64,000 bases of DNA, taken from NCBI RefSeq assembly GCF_900107155.1, contig NZ_FNOX01000002.1, forward strand, positions 186,001-250,000, read 5' to 3'. Origin of the DNA: Pseudomonas salomonii (GTDB lineage Bacteria > Pseudomonadota > Gammaproteobacteria > Pseudomonadales > Pseudomonadaceae). Below are positions 51,821 through 60,898 of the stretch, piece after piece (positions within the stretch are counted from its first letter, which is position 1; every line of letters starts with the position of its first letter). A program made the translations under genes and the position numbers. The notes beneath the pieces are model-generated. The model was not told the origin of the DNA. It ran no database searches and saw only the letters and a program-made list of their open reading frames with translations.

Positions 51821-52735
51821 ATGAACCGTAACGACCTGCGTCGTGTCGACCTTAACCTCTTGATCGTATTCGAAACCTTGATGCATGAGCGCAGTGTGAC
51901 CCGCGCTGCCGAGAAATTGTTCCTTGGCCAGCCGGCCATCAGCGCGGCGTTGTCGCGCCTGCGCGGGCTGTTCGATGACCCGCTGTTCGTGCGCACCGGG
52001 CGCAGCATGGAGCCGACGGCGCGCGCCGTGGAAATCTTCGCCCTGCTCTCCCCGGCCCTGGACTCGATCTCCACCGCCGTGAGCCGCGCCGCCGAATTCG
52101 ACCCGGCCACCAGCACCGCCGTGTTCCGTATCGGCCTGTCCGACGACGTCGAATTCGCCCTGCTGCCGCAACTGCTCAAACGCCTGCGCGCCGAGGCGCC
52201 AGGCATCGTGCTGGTGGTGCGCCGCGTCAACTACATCCTGATGCCTGGCCTGCTGGCCTCCGGGGAAATTTCCATCGGCGTGAGCTACACCGCCGACCTG
52301 CCCGCCAACGCCAAACGCAAGGTGCTGCGCCGCAGCCTGCCGAAACTGCTGCGCGCCGACAGCGTACCCGGCTCCTTGAGCCTGGACGACTTCTGCGCCC
52401 GCCCCCACGCCCTCGTGTCCTTCGCCGGCGACCTGAGCGGGTTTATCGACGAAGAGCTGGAAAAACTCGATCGCAAACGCCACGTGGTATTGGCTGTACC
52501 GCAGTTCAACGGGCTGGGCACATTGCTGGCGGGCACCGACATCCTCGCCACCGTACCGGACTACGCCGCCGAGGCATTGACCGCAGCGGGCGGGTTGCGC
52601 GCCGAAGACCCACCGTTGCCGGTGCGCACGTTTGAGCTGCATATGGCGTGGCGCGGGTCGCAGGATAATGATCCGGGGGAGCGGTGGTTGAGGTCGAGGA
52701 TTCAGATGTTTTTTGGGGACCCCGATAGCCTGTAA
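51821..52735 (+). CDS. LysR-family transcription regulator
   Basis: 304 residues from the ATG at 51821 (AGGA before it). N-terminal helix-turn-helix: VDLNLLIVFETLMHERSVTRAAEKLFLGQPAISAALSRLR (about 9-48), followed by LFDDPLFVRTGRSMEPT and a periplasmic-binding-fold effector domain (about 90-300). Divergent from the MDR oxidoreductase; the 247 bp between the starts would hold the shared operator. Effector not predictable. Confidence 0.5.
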   Translation: MNRNDLRRVDLNLLIVFETLMHERSVTRAAEKLFLGQPAISAALSRLRGLFDDPLFVRTGRSMEPTARAVEIFALLSPALDSISTAVSRAAEFDPATSTAVFRIGLSDDVEFALLPQLLKRLRAEAPGIVLVVRRVNYILMPGLLASGEISIGVSYTADLPANAKRKVLRRSLPKLLRADSVPGSLSLDDFCARPHALVSFAGDLSGFIDEELEKLDRKRHVVLAVPQFNGLGTLLAGTDILATVPDYAAEALTAAGGLRAEDPPLPVRTFELHMAWRGSQDNDPGERWLRSRIQMFFGDPDSL

Positions 52736-52755
52736 TGGAATTCTAGTAAATTCCA
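52736..52755. terminator. Small inverted repeat right after the LysR stop
   Basis: TGGAATT-CTAGTA-AATTCCA begins at the base after the stop codon and runs into TAAAACTGTTTT. It could be a weak terminator of the LysR gene, or part of an old integrase attachment region. Confidence 0.5.
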
Positions 52756-52834
52756 TAAAACTGTTTTATAACAAGTGCTTATTGGTAATTTCAGTCCATT
52801 GCCGCCTGTCTAAATCCAATGGATTCCACGACTC

Positions 52835-52897
52835 ATGGGGGCATAATTGGGGGCAAATTTCGGTTCCTTAAAAAGGATGCCCCCACCGATGCCCCCA
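52835..52897. repeat. Opposed pairs of 9-bp repeats around the integrase start
   Basis: TGGGGGCAT (52836-52844) and TGGGGGCAA (52848-52856) stand 12 bp apart; ATGCCCCCA occurs twice (52877-52885, 52889-52897), also 12 bp apart. The two pairs are inverted to each other. The second pair contains both candidate start codons of the integrase, so the repeats could bind the recombinase or fold over its ribosome binding site. Confidence 0.5.
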
Positions 52898-54157
52898 GAT
52901 AATGTGGTTGTTTTCAAACGAAAACTCAGCGATGCCTTGATCCGCTCACTGACCGAACCTGGCAAACACGCCGATGGCGAAGTTCCTGGCCTCTACTTGG
53001 AGGTGAGGGCGTCGAGCAAGGTCGGCAAATCCCCTTCCAAGGTTTGGCGATTGAAGTATCGGCTGCATGGGAAGGAAAACCGCTTCTCCATCGGCGCTTA
53101 CCCCGACATTAGCCTCAAGGAGGCGCGCGACATTGCCCGCGGCGCACGCCGCGACGTGGCTAACCACACCGCTCCGCTCAAGGCCAAGACCGCCAAGATC
53201 GAGGCACAGTTGCTCAATGAAGAGCGCACCTTCGCTTACGTGGCCGAGCAATGGTTGGCATTCAAGTCTGCCGAACTGGTGACAAAATCCATCTCGGGGT
53301 TTAACGGAGCGCTGAACAACCACATCTTGCCTGCCATTGGCAAAAAACCGATCAGCGAGATCAAGTTGGAGCACATCACTACGATCATCACTGAGTTGCG
53401 CCGCCAGCGCACCATGGCCATGGCCCGGCGCGTGCGCACCATCATACGTGCCGTTCTGGGCTTTGCCGAAGGTCGCGGCTGGGTGGAGCGCAACGTGGCG
53501 CTCAGCAACATCGAGGAGTTGAAGATCCGCCACATCGTGACCAGCAACCCGGCGATCGAAAGGCCATCCGACCTGGGCAGGTTTCTTCTACGCCTTGATG
53601 ACTGCAACGACGGCAGCGTTGCCACCGCAATGCGCCTGCTGGTCATGTTGCCGGTCCGCCCAGGCGAACTGGTGCAGATGCGCTGGGAAGATGTCGACTT
53701 GGTGGGCGCCGATTGGCGTTATGTGGTGAGCAAGACCAAGCATCTGGACAAGAGCAAACACATTGTGCCGTTGCCTGAACAAGCCTTGGTTCTGTTACGC
53801 GAGCTACATAAAACCCGCGTGGTGGATGAAGAAGGCAAAGGCTGGGTGTTCGTCTCGCCGGTCTATCCGGGACGCCCCATAAACCCGACCTCCATGCTCA
53901 AGTCCTTTCAGCGTATCTGGCCGGAGTACAACATTACTGCCCACGGCTTTCGCGCCACCTACCGGACCATAGCCCACGAGCATTTGGGTATAGATCCTAT
54001 CGTGCTTGAACTGTCTTTATCCCACCGAATGCCGGGTGCGCTCGGGGCAGTGTATGCACGGGCTCAATTGCTGGCGCAACGCCGAGAGGCTGCCCAACAA
54101 TGGGCGAACTACCTAGATCAGTTGCGTCAAAACGCGGCGCGAATAACCACAGATTGA
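52889..54157 (+). CDS. Tyrosine recombinase (phage/island-type integrase)
   Basis: 422 residues from the ATG at 52889; an ATG at 52877 is an alternative but sits directly on the AAAAAGG box. N-terminal DUF4102-type arm-binding domain (VFKRKLSDALIRSL...GLYLEVRASSK..WRLKYRLHGKENRFSIGAYPDISLKEAR). Core-binding domain about 115-210. Catalytic residues: Arg in LPVRPGELVQMRW, His-x-x-Arg in HGFRATYRT, His in LSHRMPG and the Tyr nucleophile in AVYARAQ. Apparently intact and active-site complete, yet no island genes or tRNA adjoin it. Confidence 0.5.
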   Translation: MPPDNVVVFKRKLSDALIRSLTEPGKHADGEVPGLYLEVRASSKVGKSPSKVWRLKYRLHGKENRFSIGAYPDISLKEARDIARGARRDVANHTAPLKAKTAKIEAQLLNEERTFAYVAEQWLAFKSAELVTKSISGFNGALNNHILPAIGKKPISEIKLEHITTIITELRRQRTMAMARRVRTIIRAVLGFAEGRGWVERNVALSNIEELKIRHIVTSNPAIERPSDLGRFLLRLDDCNDGSVATAMRLLVMLPVRPGELVQMRWEDVDLVGADWRYVVSKTKHLDKSKHIVPLPEQALVLLRELHKTRVVDEEGKGWVFVSPVYPGRPINPTSMLKSFQRIWPEYNITAHGFRATYRTIAHEHLGIDPIVLELSLSHRMPGALGAVYARAQLLAQRREAAQQWANYLDQLRQNAARITTD

Positions 54158-54338
54158 CGATACAGCGAATACAAACCAGGAGATTGGAGCGGAAACGAGA
54201 CTCGCATCTGGCCTCCGACCCTTTGAATTCTAGGGGTTTTTGTCCATCGGGCGCATTGTTCTCGATTTTTGAATGAGCACTCATCATAGCTCAAGCAGTT
54301 GTACGACAACATGCGCCACGTAATGCCTTTCAGCGGTT

Positions 54339-55793
54339 TTAACGGTGGGAGGCGCAGGCATTCATCGGCGGTATGCGTGCACGCCAAGGCTGGGCGCGCT
54401 CCAACTGTGCGGCGAGTGCGAACAAGGTCGCTTCCTCGCCAAAGCGGCCGGCAAAGTGCGCGCCCATCGGCAGGCCGGCAGCACTCCAGTACAGCGGCAC
54501 CGACATTGCCGGTTGCCCACTGGCATTGAACAGCGCCGTGTACGGTGAGTAGCTGTGGAACCGTTCGATCAGCTCATCCAGGCTCATGCGATCGTCTTGC
54601 AGGTCCAGTTCGCCAATGGGCACCGGTTCGCGGGCTAGGGTCGGCGAGAGGATCAGGTCGTAATCCTGCATGAACACCGCCAGTTGCCGACCCAAGGCAT
54701 GAATCCACTCCACCGCCCCAGCGTACTGCGCACCGCTGACATCGCCCTTGCTGCGCAAAATAATGCGGGTACGGGCTTCCAGCTCATCAGGCTGCACCGC
54801 GAAGCCGCGCATCTGGCCCAGCACGTCGACATAGTGGCGAGTGCTTGCACCGATGATGGTGAAGACCTGATCGAGAAACGTCGGCAGCGCCACCGGCAGG
54901 CCGGCCGGTTCAACGTGGTGACCCAGGGACTGGCACAACCTCGCGGCCTGGCGCACGGCGTCCAGACTCTCGCTGGAGGTCGGCCAAGGCCCGAGTTGTT
55001 CCACCAGGGCGATACGCAGCGGCCGGGGGTCACGCTGCAGGGCCGTGACATAGGGCTGCGCCTGCATTGGCGCGGCGTAAGGTGCGCCCAGATCGATGCC
55101 GGCCGTGGCATCCAGCAGCGCGGCGCTGTCGCGTACCGACAGGGTAATGGCATGGGGGGTGCCCATCCCGGCCCAGCCCTCGCCGACCATCGGCCCGGAA
55201 GGCAGCAGCCCACGGCTGGGTTTGAGGCCGAACACACCACAGCAGGACGCCGGCACACGCAAGGAACCGCCGCCATCGTTGCCATGGGCAAAGGGCACGA
55301 CGCGTGCGGCCACCAGGGCTGCCGCGCCGCCGCTGGAACCGCCTGCACTGTGGTCGATATTCCAGGGGTTGCGCGTCGCGCCAAAACGGCTGGACTCGGT
55401 AGAGTACGATGTGCCGAATTCAGGTGAGGTGCTGGTGCCGAGAATCACACACCCGGCACGGCGGATACGGCTCACATGTTCGGCTTCAAAGTCTGCGCGA
55501 AAGCCTCCCAGGGCGCGCGAGCCGTTGGTCATCGCCGCGCCGTTGACCGGCGAAAACAGGTCTTTGATCAAGGTCGGTACCCCGGCAAACACGCCGCGCC
55601 CCGGCCGCGCTGCGAGTGCGGCCTCGCGAGCGGAATCGTAAAGCCGCTCGGCGACCGCGTTGAGATGCGGCTCGACCAATTCGATACGATCAATCACTGC
55701 TTCCAGCAGCTCGCCAGGTTGCACTTCACCGCGCCTGACCCACTCGGCCAGGCCGGTGGCGTCTTCATTGTCCAGCAGGTTCTGGATGTCCAT
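54339..55793 (-). CDS. Amidase-signature enzyme
   Basis: 484 residues from the third of three consecutive ATGs (55793), 6 bp from GAGGAG. Catalytic Ser-cisSer-Lys: Lys in PTLIKDLFSPV (about 79), Ser pair in NIDHSAGGSSGGAAALVAAR (about 155-174) with GNDGGGSLRVPASCCG following. Hydrolyses a C-N amide bond; the sequence is closer to amidases acting on small or cyclic amides than to GatA. Last gene of the run outer-membrane protein - MFS - amidase; 16 bp after the MFS gene. Substrate unknown. Confidence 0.5.
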   Translation of the reverse strand: MDIQNLLDNEDATGLAEWVRRGEVQPGELLEAVIDRIELVEPHLNAVAERLYDSAREAALAARPGRGVFAGVPTLIKDLFSPVNGAAMTNGSRALGGFRADFEAEHVSRIRRAGCVILGTSTSPEFGTSYSTESSRFGATRNPWNIDHSAGGSSGGAAALVAARVVPFAHGNDGGGSLRVPASCCGVFGLKPSRGLLPSGPMVGEGWAGMGTPHAITLSVRDSAALLDATAGIDLGAPYAAPMQAQPYVTALQRDPRPLRIALVEQLGPWPTSSESLDAVRQAARLCQSLGHHVEPAGLPVALPTFLDQVFTIIGASTRHYVDVLGQMRGFAVQPDELEARTRIILRSKGDVSGAQYAGAVEWIHALGRQLAVFMQDYDLILSPTLAREPVPIGELDLQDDRMSLDELIERFHSYSPYTALFNASGQPAMSVPLYWSAAGLPMGAHFAGRFGEEATLFALAAQLERAQPWRARIPPMNACASHR

Positions 55794-55809
55794 CATCATC
55801 TCCTCTTAA

Positions 55810-57042
55810 TTATGAATGACTTGAGCCGAAAGACTGGGGGAGCGCTTTGCGCCGTGCGTGCAGGCCTGCCAGCGCCCAGACCAGTGCCGAGGCAAAACTG
55901 GCGAACGCCAGCCACTGGATGGCGTGGCGCAGGTCGCCCGAGTAAGCACTGAGCACGGCCACCACCAGCGGGCTGACAAATTGGCCGACGTACAGAAACG
56001 CGGTAAATCCCCCCAGGCCGCGCCCTCGGGTCCTGGCGCTCAGGGCATTCATGACCGGCGCCATTGCGTTAGGCACCAGCAGCCCCGCGCCCAGGCCATG
56101 GATCAGCACCGCCACCAACACCGTGTTGTAGCTTTGCCCGCGCATCAGCAGCCATAACCCCAGGGCCAACAGGGTCAGCAACAGCGCATTGCACCCGGCG
56201 ACACCGAAGCGGCGGCGCAGCAGCGGCCAGGCCAACGAACCGCCCAAGGTCGCCAGCAGACCCAAGCCCGCCGACAGCCCAATCATCGTGCTCGACGTCA
56301 CCCCAAGGCTGACCAGCAGAATCGGCGTCTGGATCGGCACGATAAAAGTCAGGACCATACCGCTGAGAATCAGCAGATAACCGATCACCAAGGGCAGGAT
56401 CGCCACCCTGCCCTGCCCAGGCGTCTCGATGGGTTGCCGGGTGGCCGCGGGCTCCCACAGCACCTTGATCATCACCGGCACCAACAGCAGTGGCAGCAGG
56501 TACAACAGGAACGGCAGGCGCCAGGAATGCTCGCCCAACGCCCCGCCCATCACAAAGAACAGCGAGCCCACCAGGCCGATGGTCACCACTTGCCGATTGA
56601 TGTAGCGCAGCCGTTCTTCGCCGTGCCAATAGTCGGCAATCAGCGTGGCGCAGCACGTCATAACCGCCGCTTCTGCCGCACCGAACAACAGGCGCACACC
56701 GACGATGGCGGGCAAGTTATCGAGCAACGCCGGGATGGCCCCGAGCACGGCATACAACAGGGTGGCGATCACCAGCAACGCCTTACGCCCAACCCGGTCG
56801 GCCAACCAGCCGGCCAGCGGCGCGCACACTGCAATCGCCAGCGCCGGCCCGGTCACCGCCAGGGGTACCAGCAGGTCGGCGCGGGGCTCCAGCGGGCCGA
56901 ACTCGGCCGCCAACTTGGGCAGGATCGGCGCAACCATGACCGCGCCCATAATGGTCAGGCTGCTGCCCAGCATCAGCACCAGCCCTTCACGGCGTCCGGT
57001 GGCTTGCCGTGGTGATGCGCAATCGGAACGTGATGGATTCAT
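55810..57042 (-). CDS. MFS transporter
   Basis: 410 residues from the ATG at 57042 (AAGGGG before it). About 12 membrane helices. The loop-2/3 motif is present as GWLADRVGRKALL (about 81-93), with RLLFGAAEAAVMTCCATLIADYW in helix 4-5. Inner-membrane importer or exporter of the drug/aromatic-compound type. It lies 10 bp after the outer-membrane-protein gene and 16 bp before the amidase gene, so the three are one unit for uptake and hydrolysis of the same compound, by inference. Confidence 0.5.
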   Translation of the reverse strand: MNPSRSDCASPRQATGRREGLVLMLGSSLTIMGAVMVAPILPKLAAEFGPLEPRADLLVPLAVTGPALAIAVCAPLAGWLADRVGRKALLVIATLLYAVLGAIPALLDNLPAIVGVRLLFGAAEAAVMTCCATLIADYWHGEERLRYINRQVVTIGLVGSLFFVMGGALGEHSWRLPFLLYLLPLLLVPVMIKVLWEPAATRQPIETPGQGRVAILPLVIGYLLILSGMVLTFIVPIQTPILLVSLGVTSSTMIGLSAGLGLLATLGGSLAWPLLRRRFGVAGCNALLLTLLALGLWLLMRGQSYNTVLVAVLIHGLGAGLLVPNAMAPVMNALSARTRGRGLGGFTAFLYVGQFVSPLVVAVLSAYSGDLRHAIQWLAFASFASALVWALAGLHARRKALPQSFGSSHS

Positions 57043-57052
57043 GGCCAGCCCC

Positions 57053-57985
57053 TTAGAAACTTTGAGAAATACGCAGCGCCACGGTGTAACCCTCGGCACG
57101 GTTGCGGGCATCGGTTTCCTTGTAGGCATGCAGCCACACGGGCGGCAGACCGGGCTTGAAGTAACTCACTGCCGGCCCGATGGCCAGCACCCGCGCGCGG
57201 TTGCCCGATTGCAGCCCGGGCGCATCGTCATCGGTGAACTGGCGGTAGTAGTAACCGCCCAGGCCCAAGGTCCAAGGCCCCACATGCTGGCCCACGGCGA
57301 ACTCGTGGCGGTACTCGATACCGTTTTTGTAATCGGTCGCGGGGTTACGGGTATTGACGTCGACTTCTAAGCTTGAAGAAACCTCAAAGCCGCTGTCGGT
57401 GATGTAGGTGGCATTGACGATCGGCGAGAACGTCCAGTGATTGAGCCCGGGGGAAATCAAACGATTTTTGTCGTAGTCACCGGTGGGCGTCTGGATCTGC
57501 AGCTGCGTGTTGATGAACAGATTCGGCGACAGGTTCCACTGCAGGATCACCGGCAGCAATTGCACGTCAGCCATTCGAAACGGATCGGCCTCCAGGCTCA
57601 GCGGACCGACCGGCGTCGGCACCTTGACTGAGGCGTCCATCTTGAAAAACGGCACCACCGCGCCGAAACCGTACGTGGCGCCCAGCACGGTGTGATCCGT
57701 CATGCGCATGTAGGCGACGCCGATGGACAACACATCCAGTGAGAAGTGGTTGTCGACGGAGCGCCCGTGGCGGTCCTTCTGCACGTTGGCCGAGTAAAAC
57801 GCCGTGCGCAGCCCCAGGGTCCCGAACGGTGTGGCCGGCGGCATCATCCCCGCGCCGAAATCGTAGACACCGACGGCGGTGGTCGGCGCACCGCTCTCGG
57901 TGCCATGGACGCTGGCGCAGCAACCCAGCAGCCCCAGGGTGAGCACCGTCAAACGTGCGGCGCTTGCGTTATTGTTATGAATCAT
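57053..57985 (-). CDS. Outer-membrane transporter of the phenol-degradation (MetA/SphA) family
   Basis: 310 residues. Signal peptide about 1-29 (LTLGLLGCCASVHG). The rest is beta-rich with alternating aromatic residues and ends in Phe (VALRISQSF), as in outer membrane barrels. Motifs GTLGLRTAFYSANVQKDRHG and LSPNLFINTQLQIQTPTGDY fit the MetA-like family that accompanies aromatic degradation genes. Probably a channel for an aromatic or hydrophobic substrate. First gene of the three-gene unit, downstream of an AraC regulator on the same strand. Confidence 0.5.
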   Translation of the reverse strand: MIHNNNASAARLTVLTLGLLGCCASVHGTESGAPTTAVGVYDFGAGMMPPATPFGTLGLRTAFYSANVQKDRHGRSVDNHFSLDVLSIGVAYMRMTDHTVLGATYGFGAVVPFFKMDASVKVPTPVGPLSLEADPFRMADVQLLPVILQWNLSPNLFINTQLQIQTPTGDYDKNRLISPGLNHWTFSPIVNATYITDSGFEVSSSLEVDVNTRNPATDYKNGIEYRHEFAVGQHVGPWTLGLGGYYYRQFTDDDAPGLQSGNRARVLAIGPAVSYFKPGLPPVWLHAYKETDARNRAEGYTVALRISQSF

Positions 57986-58053
57986 CGAATGCCCCTCCCA
58001 TCAAGTGGTGTGGGCCATCCTAGTCAGCGGCACCGTGCGCCGGTTATCCGATT

Positions 58054-59046
58054 TCAGCAGAGTTGAGTGCGACGCAGGGTCTGTGATGGGCTTTCACCAA
58101 ACAGGGTGCGGTAATCGCTTGCGAACCGACTCAAATGCCAGAAACCCCAGCGCGCCGCCACTTCCTGCACACCATGAGGTTGCGTGCTGGTTCGCAGTTC
58201 GCGGCGCACCGCATTGAGGCGTAGCGCACGCAGATAGGCCACCGGGTTGATGCCCAGGGTTTCCTGAAAACAGTATTGGAGTTTGCGCCGGCTGGCGCCG
58301 ATGTGGTTGCACAGATCAAGAATCGACAGCGGTTCGTCGAGGTGGCTCAGCGCATATTCGCGCGCCCGGTCGACCATCCTTTTGCGCGCCGTGGGGTTGA
58401 GGGGCGGCGCTCGATCCGGCGCGATCAATTCCAGTACATGCAGCATCACCGCATCCCGTATGCCGCGCCGAATCGAGTCATGCCCCAGCACTGCATCACG
58501 GCTCTGGTCGCAGCGCGCCAGTTCATCGAACAACGCCGCGAGTTCACGCTGCACAGATGAATCACCCAAGCGGTAACACTTGGGAAGATCGGTAATTCGA
58601 AACTCACTGCCCTGACGCTCCAGGGCATGTTCCAGGGCGTGCTCCTCAATGGCCACGCCGAGCAAATCCAGATGCTGTGGCGTGTGCAGCTCGGGAAGGT
58701 TTTCACCGTGGGCCACCAACAGGCTGGGCTCGTGGACCGGATGCCCCGAGCAATACACCGGGCCGTCGGCACTCAAGGGAATACTGAAGGTGATTGCGCC
58801 TTTCCAGGCCACACCACTCTTGATCATGGCCTGATTAGAGCGGTCGCGCACCAGTTGCATCCAGTCCGAGCGAAACTCCACCAGCTCACCCTCAAAGGGG
58901 CCAGGGGACAACTGATCGTAGCGAACCTGCCAGCCGCCCATATTGCGCGCGTGCTCATCGATGTCGCTGGTCAGAAAACGCTGGAAGGGCAACACCGGTG
59001 CAAGCACCACCGAGGCCACAGGCATCAGCACATTATTATTGTTCAT
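58054..59046 (-). CDS. AraC-family regulator of the amidase unit
   Basis: 330 residues from the ATG at 59046 (AAGGTTGGG before it). The N-terminal two thirds form an effector domain without known motif; the C-terminus (about 230-328) is the AraC double helix-turn-helix (LSILDLCNHIGASRRKLQYCF, VQEVAARWGFWHLSRFASDY, FGESPSQTLRR). Located 68 bp before the outer-membrane-protein gene, hence the likely activator of that unit. The upstream gap (168 bp) contains TTAATTAA at 59195-59202, similar to the sequence in the hpaG1 promoter. Confidence 0.5.
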   Translation of the reverse strand: MNNNNVLMPVASVVLAPVLPFQRFLTSDIDEHARNMGGWQVRYDQLSPGPFEGELVEFRSDWMQLVRDRSNQAMIKSGVAWKGAITFSIPLSADGPVYCSGHPVHEPSLLVAHGENLPELHTPQHLDLLGVAIEEHALEHALERQGSEFRITDLPKCYRLGDSSVQRELAALFDELARCDQSRDAVLGHDSIRRGIRDAVMLHVLELIAPDRAPPLNPTARKRMVDRAREYALSHLDEPLSILDLCNHIGASRRKLQYCFQETLGINPVAYLRALRLNAVRRELRTSTQPHGVQEVAARWGFWHLSRFASDYRTLFGESPSQTLRRTQLC

Positions 59047-59214
59047 CGACCCAACCTTTTTCAGTTCCAAGGCTTACAGGTCAGATAGCACGCAAGTTCC
59101 ATTCCGAACCTGGGACCGGTCGTGCATTTGTGCCGAAAATGGATAGTGAGCATTCGCGGCTGCGATGCCGTCAGCGGGCAAAGACGTTCACTTATTAATT
59201 AAATTATGACCCGC

Positions 59215-59637
59215 TCAAGGCTTGATATTTTTCAGCTCATTGAGCAAGGCCAGCAGTTGCTCCATTTTCTCGGCGCCAAACTGTTCCTCGATTTTCTGGT
59301 AGTTGCTTTCCATCCCCTCACTCATGGAGACAAAGCATTGCTGCCCGCGCTCGGTGAGGCCAACGAAAACCCGGCGTTGATCCTGGCTCGACTTCTGTCG
59401 ACGCACCAGGCCATCGCGCTCCAGGCGCGTCAGCACACCGGTCATGCTCGGCTTCAGAATGCAGGCCTGCTGGGCGAGTTGATGGCTTTCAAGTTCGCCC
59501 TGCTGGCGCAGTATGCGAATGACCCGCCACTGTTGTTCCGTCAGTTCATGCTTGTTCAGCGCCGGGCGAAAGAAAGCCATTGCGGCTTCACGGGCTTGCA
59601 GCAGGGTCAGTGTCAGCGAAGGTCTGGGGTTGGCCAT
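59215..59637 (-). CDS. hpaR: HpaR: MarR-family repressor of homoprotocatechuate degradation
   Basis: 140 residues. The whole sequence follows HpaR closely: SLTLTLLQAREAAMAFFRPALNKHELTEQQWRVIRIL, then the winged helix ILKPSMTGVLTRLERDGLVRR and the wing SSQDQRRVFVGLT. It represses the hpaG-type operon until homoprotocatechuate or hydroxyphenylacetate binds. Located after hpaA on the same strand, with 182 bp between. No strong ribosome binding site is visible. Confidence 0.5.
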   Translation of the reverse strand: MANPRPSLTLTLLQAREAAMAFFRPALNKHELTEQQWRVIRILRQQGELESHQLAQQACILKPSMTGVLTRLERDGLVRRQKSSQDQRRVFVGLTERGQQCFVSMSEGMESNYQKIEEQFGAEKMEQLLALLNELKNIKP

Positions 59638-59819
59638 AACGGCACCACTTGAATGGGCGAGTCGGCAGCTTAGTGTCGCCGGCCAGTGGCTGCAAGCAGC
59701 GTTGGCGCTGTGAAAAGTGCAATCGGTTCCGCGTAAAAGCCATTCTGTCGTACCGCTGCAATGCTCAAGATGATCGGTACACGATCAACCGACCAAAGCG
59801 CGAAGACCCCATGCCTGGC

Positions 59820-60725
59820 TCAACGCAACCCCGATTGGCGCTGGCGGTACTCCCCCGGAGTGAGCTGTGCGTAGCGCTGGAAAAAACGACTGAAATAGGC
59901 CGGGTCCTTGAAACCGAGCTGGTAGCAGATTTCGTTGGCCGAGCTGCCGGTAAACAACAGCAGGCGCTTGGCCTCTTGCATCAGGCGCTCCAGGATCAGG
60001 CGCTTGGACGGCAGGTCGGCAATGCGTCGGCACACATCGTTGAGCCGCGCTTCCGTCACCCCAATGCCTTGGGCATAGCGCGACAACGGCCAGTGCTGCT
60101 GGTAGTGCGCCTCGATCAGCTCATTGAAGCGGTGGAAGATTTTCAGGTCTTCGTGGCGGGCAGGTGTGGCTTTCAGCGACTGGGAGCACAGCCGCAACAG
60201 GCTGATCATGATCAACCGCGTCAAGCTGTCCAGGGCCGCACTGCGTCCGGAGCGCGGGGCTTTCACCTCTTCGCTCAGCGCCTCGAACAAAGCGTCCACC
60301 CTGCAGATATCGCCTGCGTATTGCGGCCCCAACTGCGCCAAGGCCACACACGCGGCCGGCAATTGCGCGCCGGCCGGTGCCAGGCTGGGGTCGGTCTCGA
60401 TCAATTGCCAGACCAGTTGCTGACGCACCGTCAACACGTGTCCGTCACTGTCGGCCTCGGTCACGAAGGCATGCGGCACGGTGGGCGGCGTAAGGAAGAA
60501 CATCGGCCCCGACTCGACGTACTGCTGGTCGTCCAGGTACACCCGCACTGCGCCGCTTTTGACGTAATGCACCTGGAAGAACCGGTCATGCCGGTGCACC
60601 GGCATGTTGCGTCCGAAGAAACCCGCCAGGTTGGCCAGCCGATCGTAATGCACCTGCGCGTCGCTGTAGCGCTGGTCATAGACCTGGCCGATGTTGATGT
60701 TCGGGATGGGTTGACGGTCGGTCAT
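59820..60725 (-). CDS. hpaA: HpaA: AraC-family activator of 4-hydroxyphenylacetate catabolism
   Basis: 301 residues from the ATG at 60725. N-terminal cupin-like sensor (about 1-150: FGRNMPVHRHDRFFQVHYVKSGAVRVYLDD, FLTPPTVPHAFVTE). C-terminal AraC domain (about 200-300: RYAQGIGVTEARLNDVCRRI, SSANEICYQLGFKDPAYFSRFFQRY). Divergent from hpaG1 as expected of the activator; it probably responds to 4-hydroxyphenylacetate and turns on the hydroxylase and transport genes of the cluster. Confidence 0.5.
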   Translation of the reverse strand: MTDRQPIPNINIGQVYDQRYSDAQVHYDRLANLAGFFGRNMPVHRHDRFFQVHYVKSGAVRVYLDDQQYVESGPMFFLTPPTVPHAFVTEADSDGHVLTVRQQLVWQLIETDPSLAPAGAQLPAACVALAQLGPQYAGDICRVDALFEALSEEVKAPRSGRSAALDSLTRLIMISLLRLCSQSLKATPARHEDLKIFHRFNELIEAHYQQHWPLSRYAQGIGVTEARLNDVCRRIADLPSKRLILERLMQEAKRLLLFTGSSANEICYQLGFKDPAYFSRFFQRYAQLTPGEYRQRQSGLR

Positions 60726-60815
60726 CGCACGCTGCTCGTTGTTTTTGTGATGGCGGTGGCGCTCATCCTGCACCGATTCGCACAGCGCAACCACCGCGAA
60801 ATGAGTGTGCCACGC

Positions 60816-60851
60816 TTGACGATAGTTAACATCTTAATTATAACTGTTAAC
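60816..60851 (+). promoter_or_regulatory. Probable hpaG1 promoter with HpaR-type operator
   Basis: TTGACG at 60816-60821 and TATAAC at 60839-60844 are 17 bp apart, a good sigma-70 layout. GTTAAC occurs at 60825-60830 and 60846-60851, 21 bp (two helix turns) apart, flanking CTTAATTAT. Overlap with the -10/-35 region fits repression by the MarR-type HpaR. Confidence 0.5.
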
Positions 60852-60898
60852 ACATTAACAATATCCGGAGCTGCCCCATGGCTCTGCCAGGAGAAAGC

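Noticed and set aside
54273..54284. ATGAGCACTCAT palindrome after the integrase
   Set aside because: Arms of only 5 bp, no T-tract and no partner sequence; within chance expectation.
52736..54338. Prophage or genomic island
   Set aside because: Only an integrase is present; no phage structural, replication or cargo genes were found on either side.
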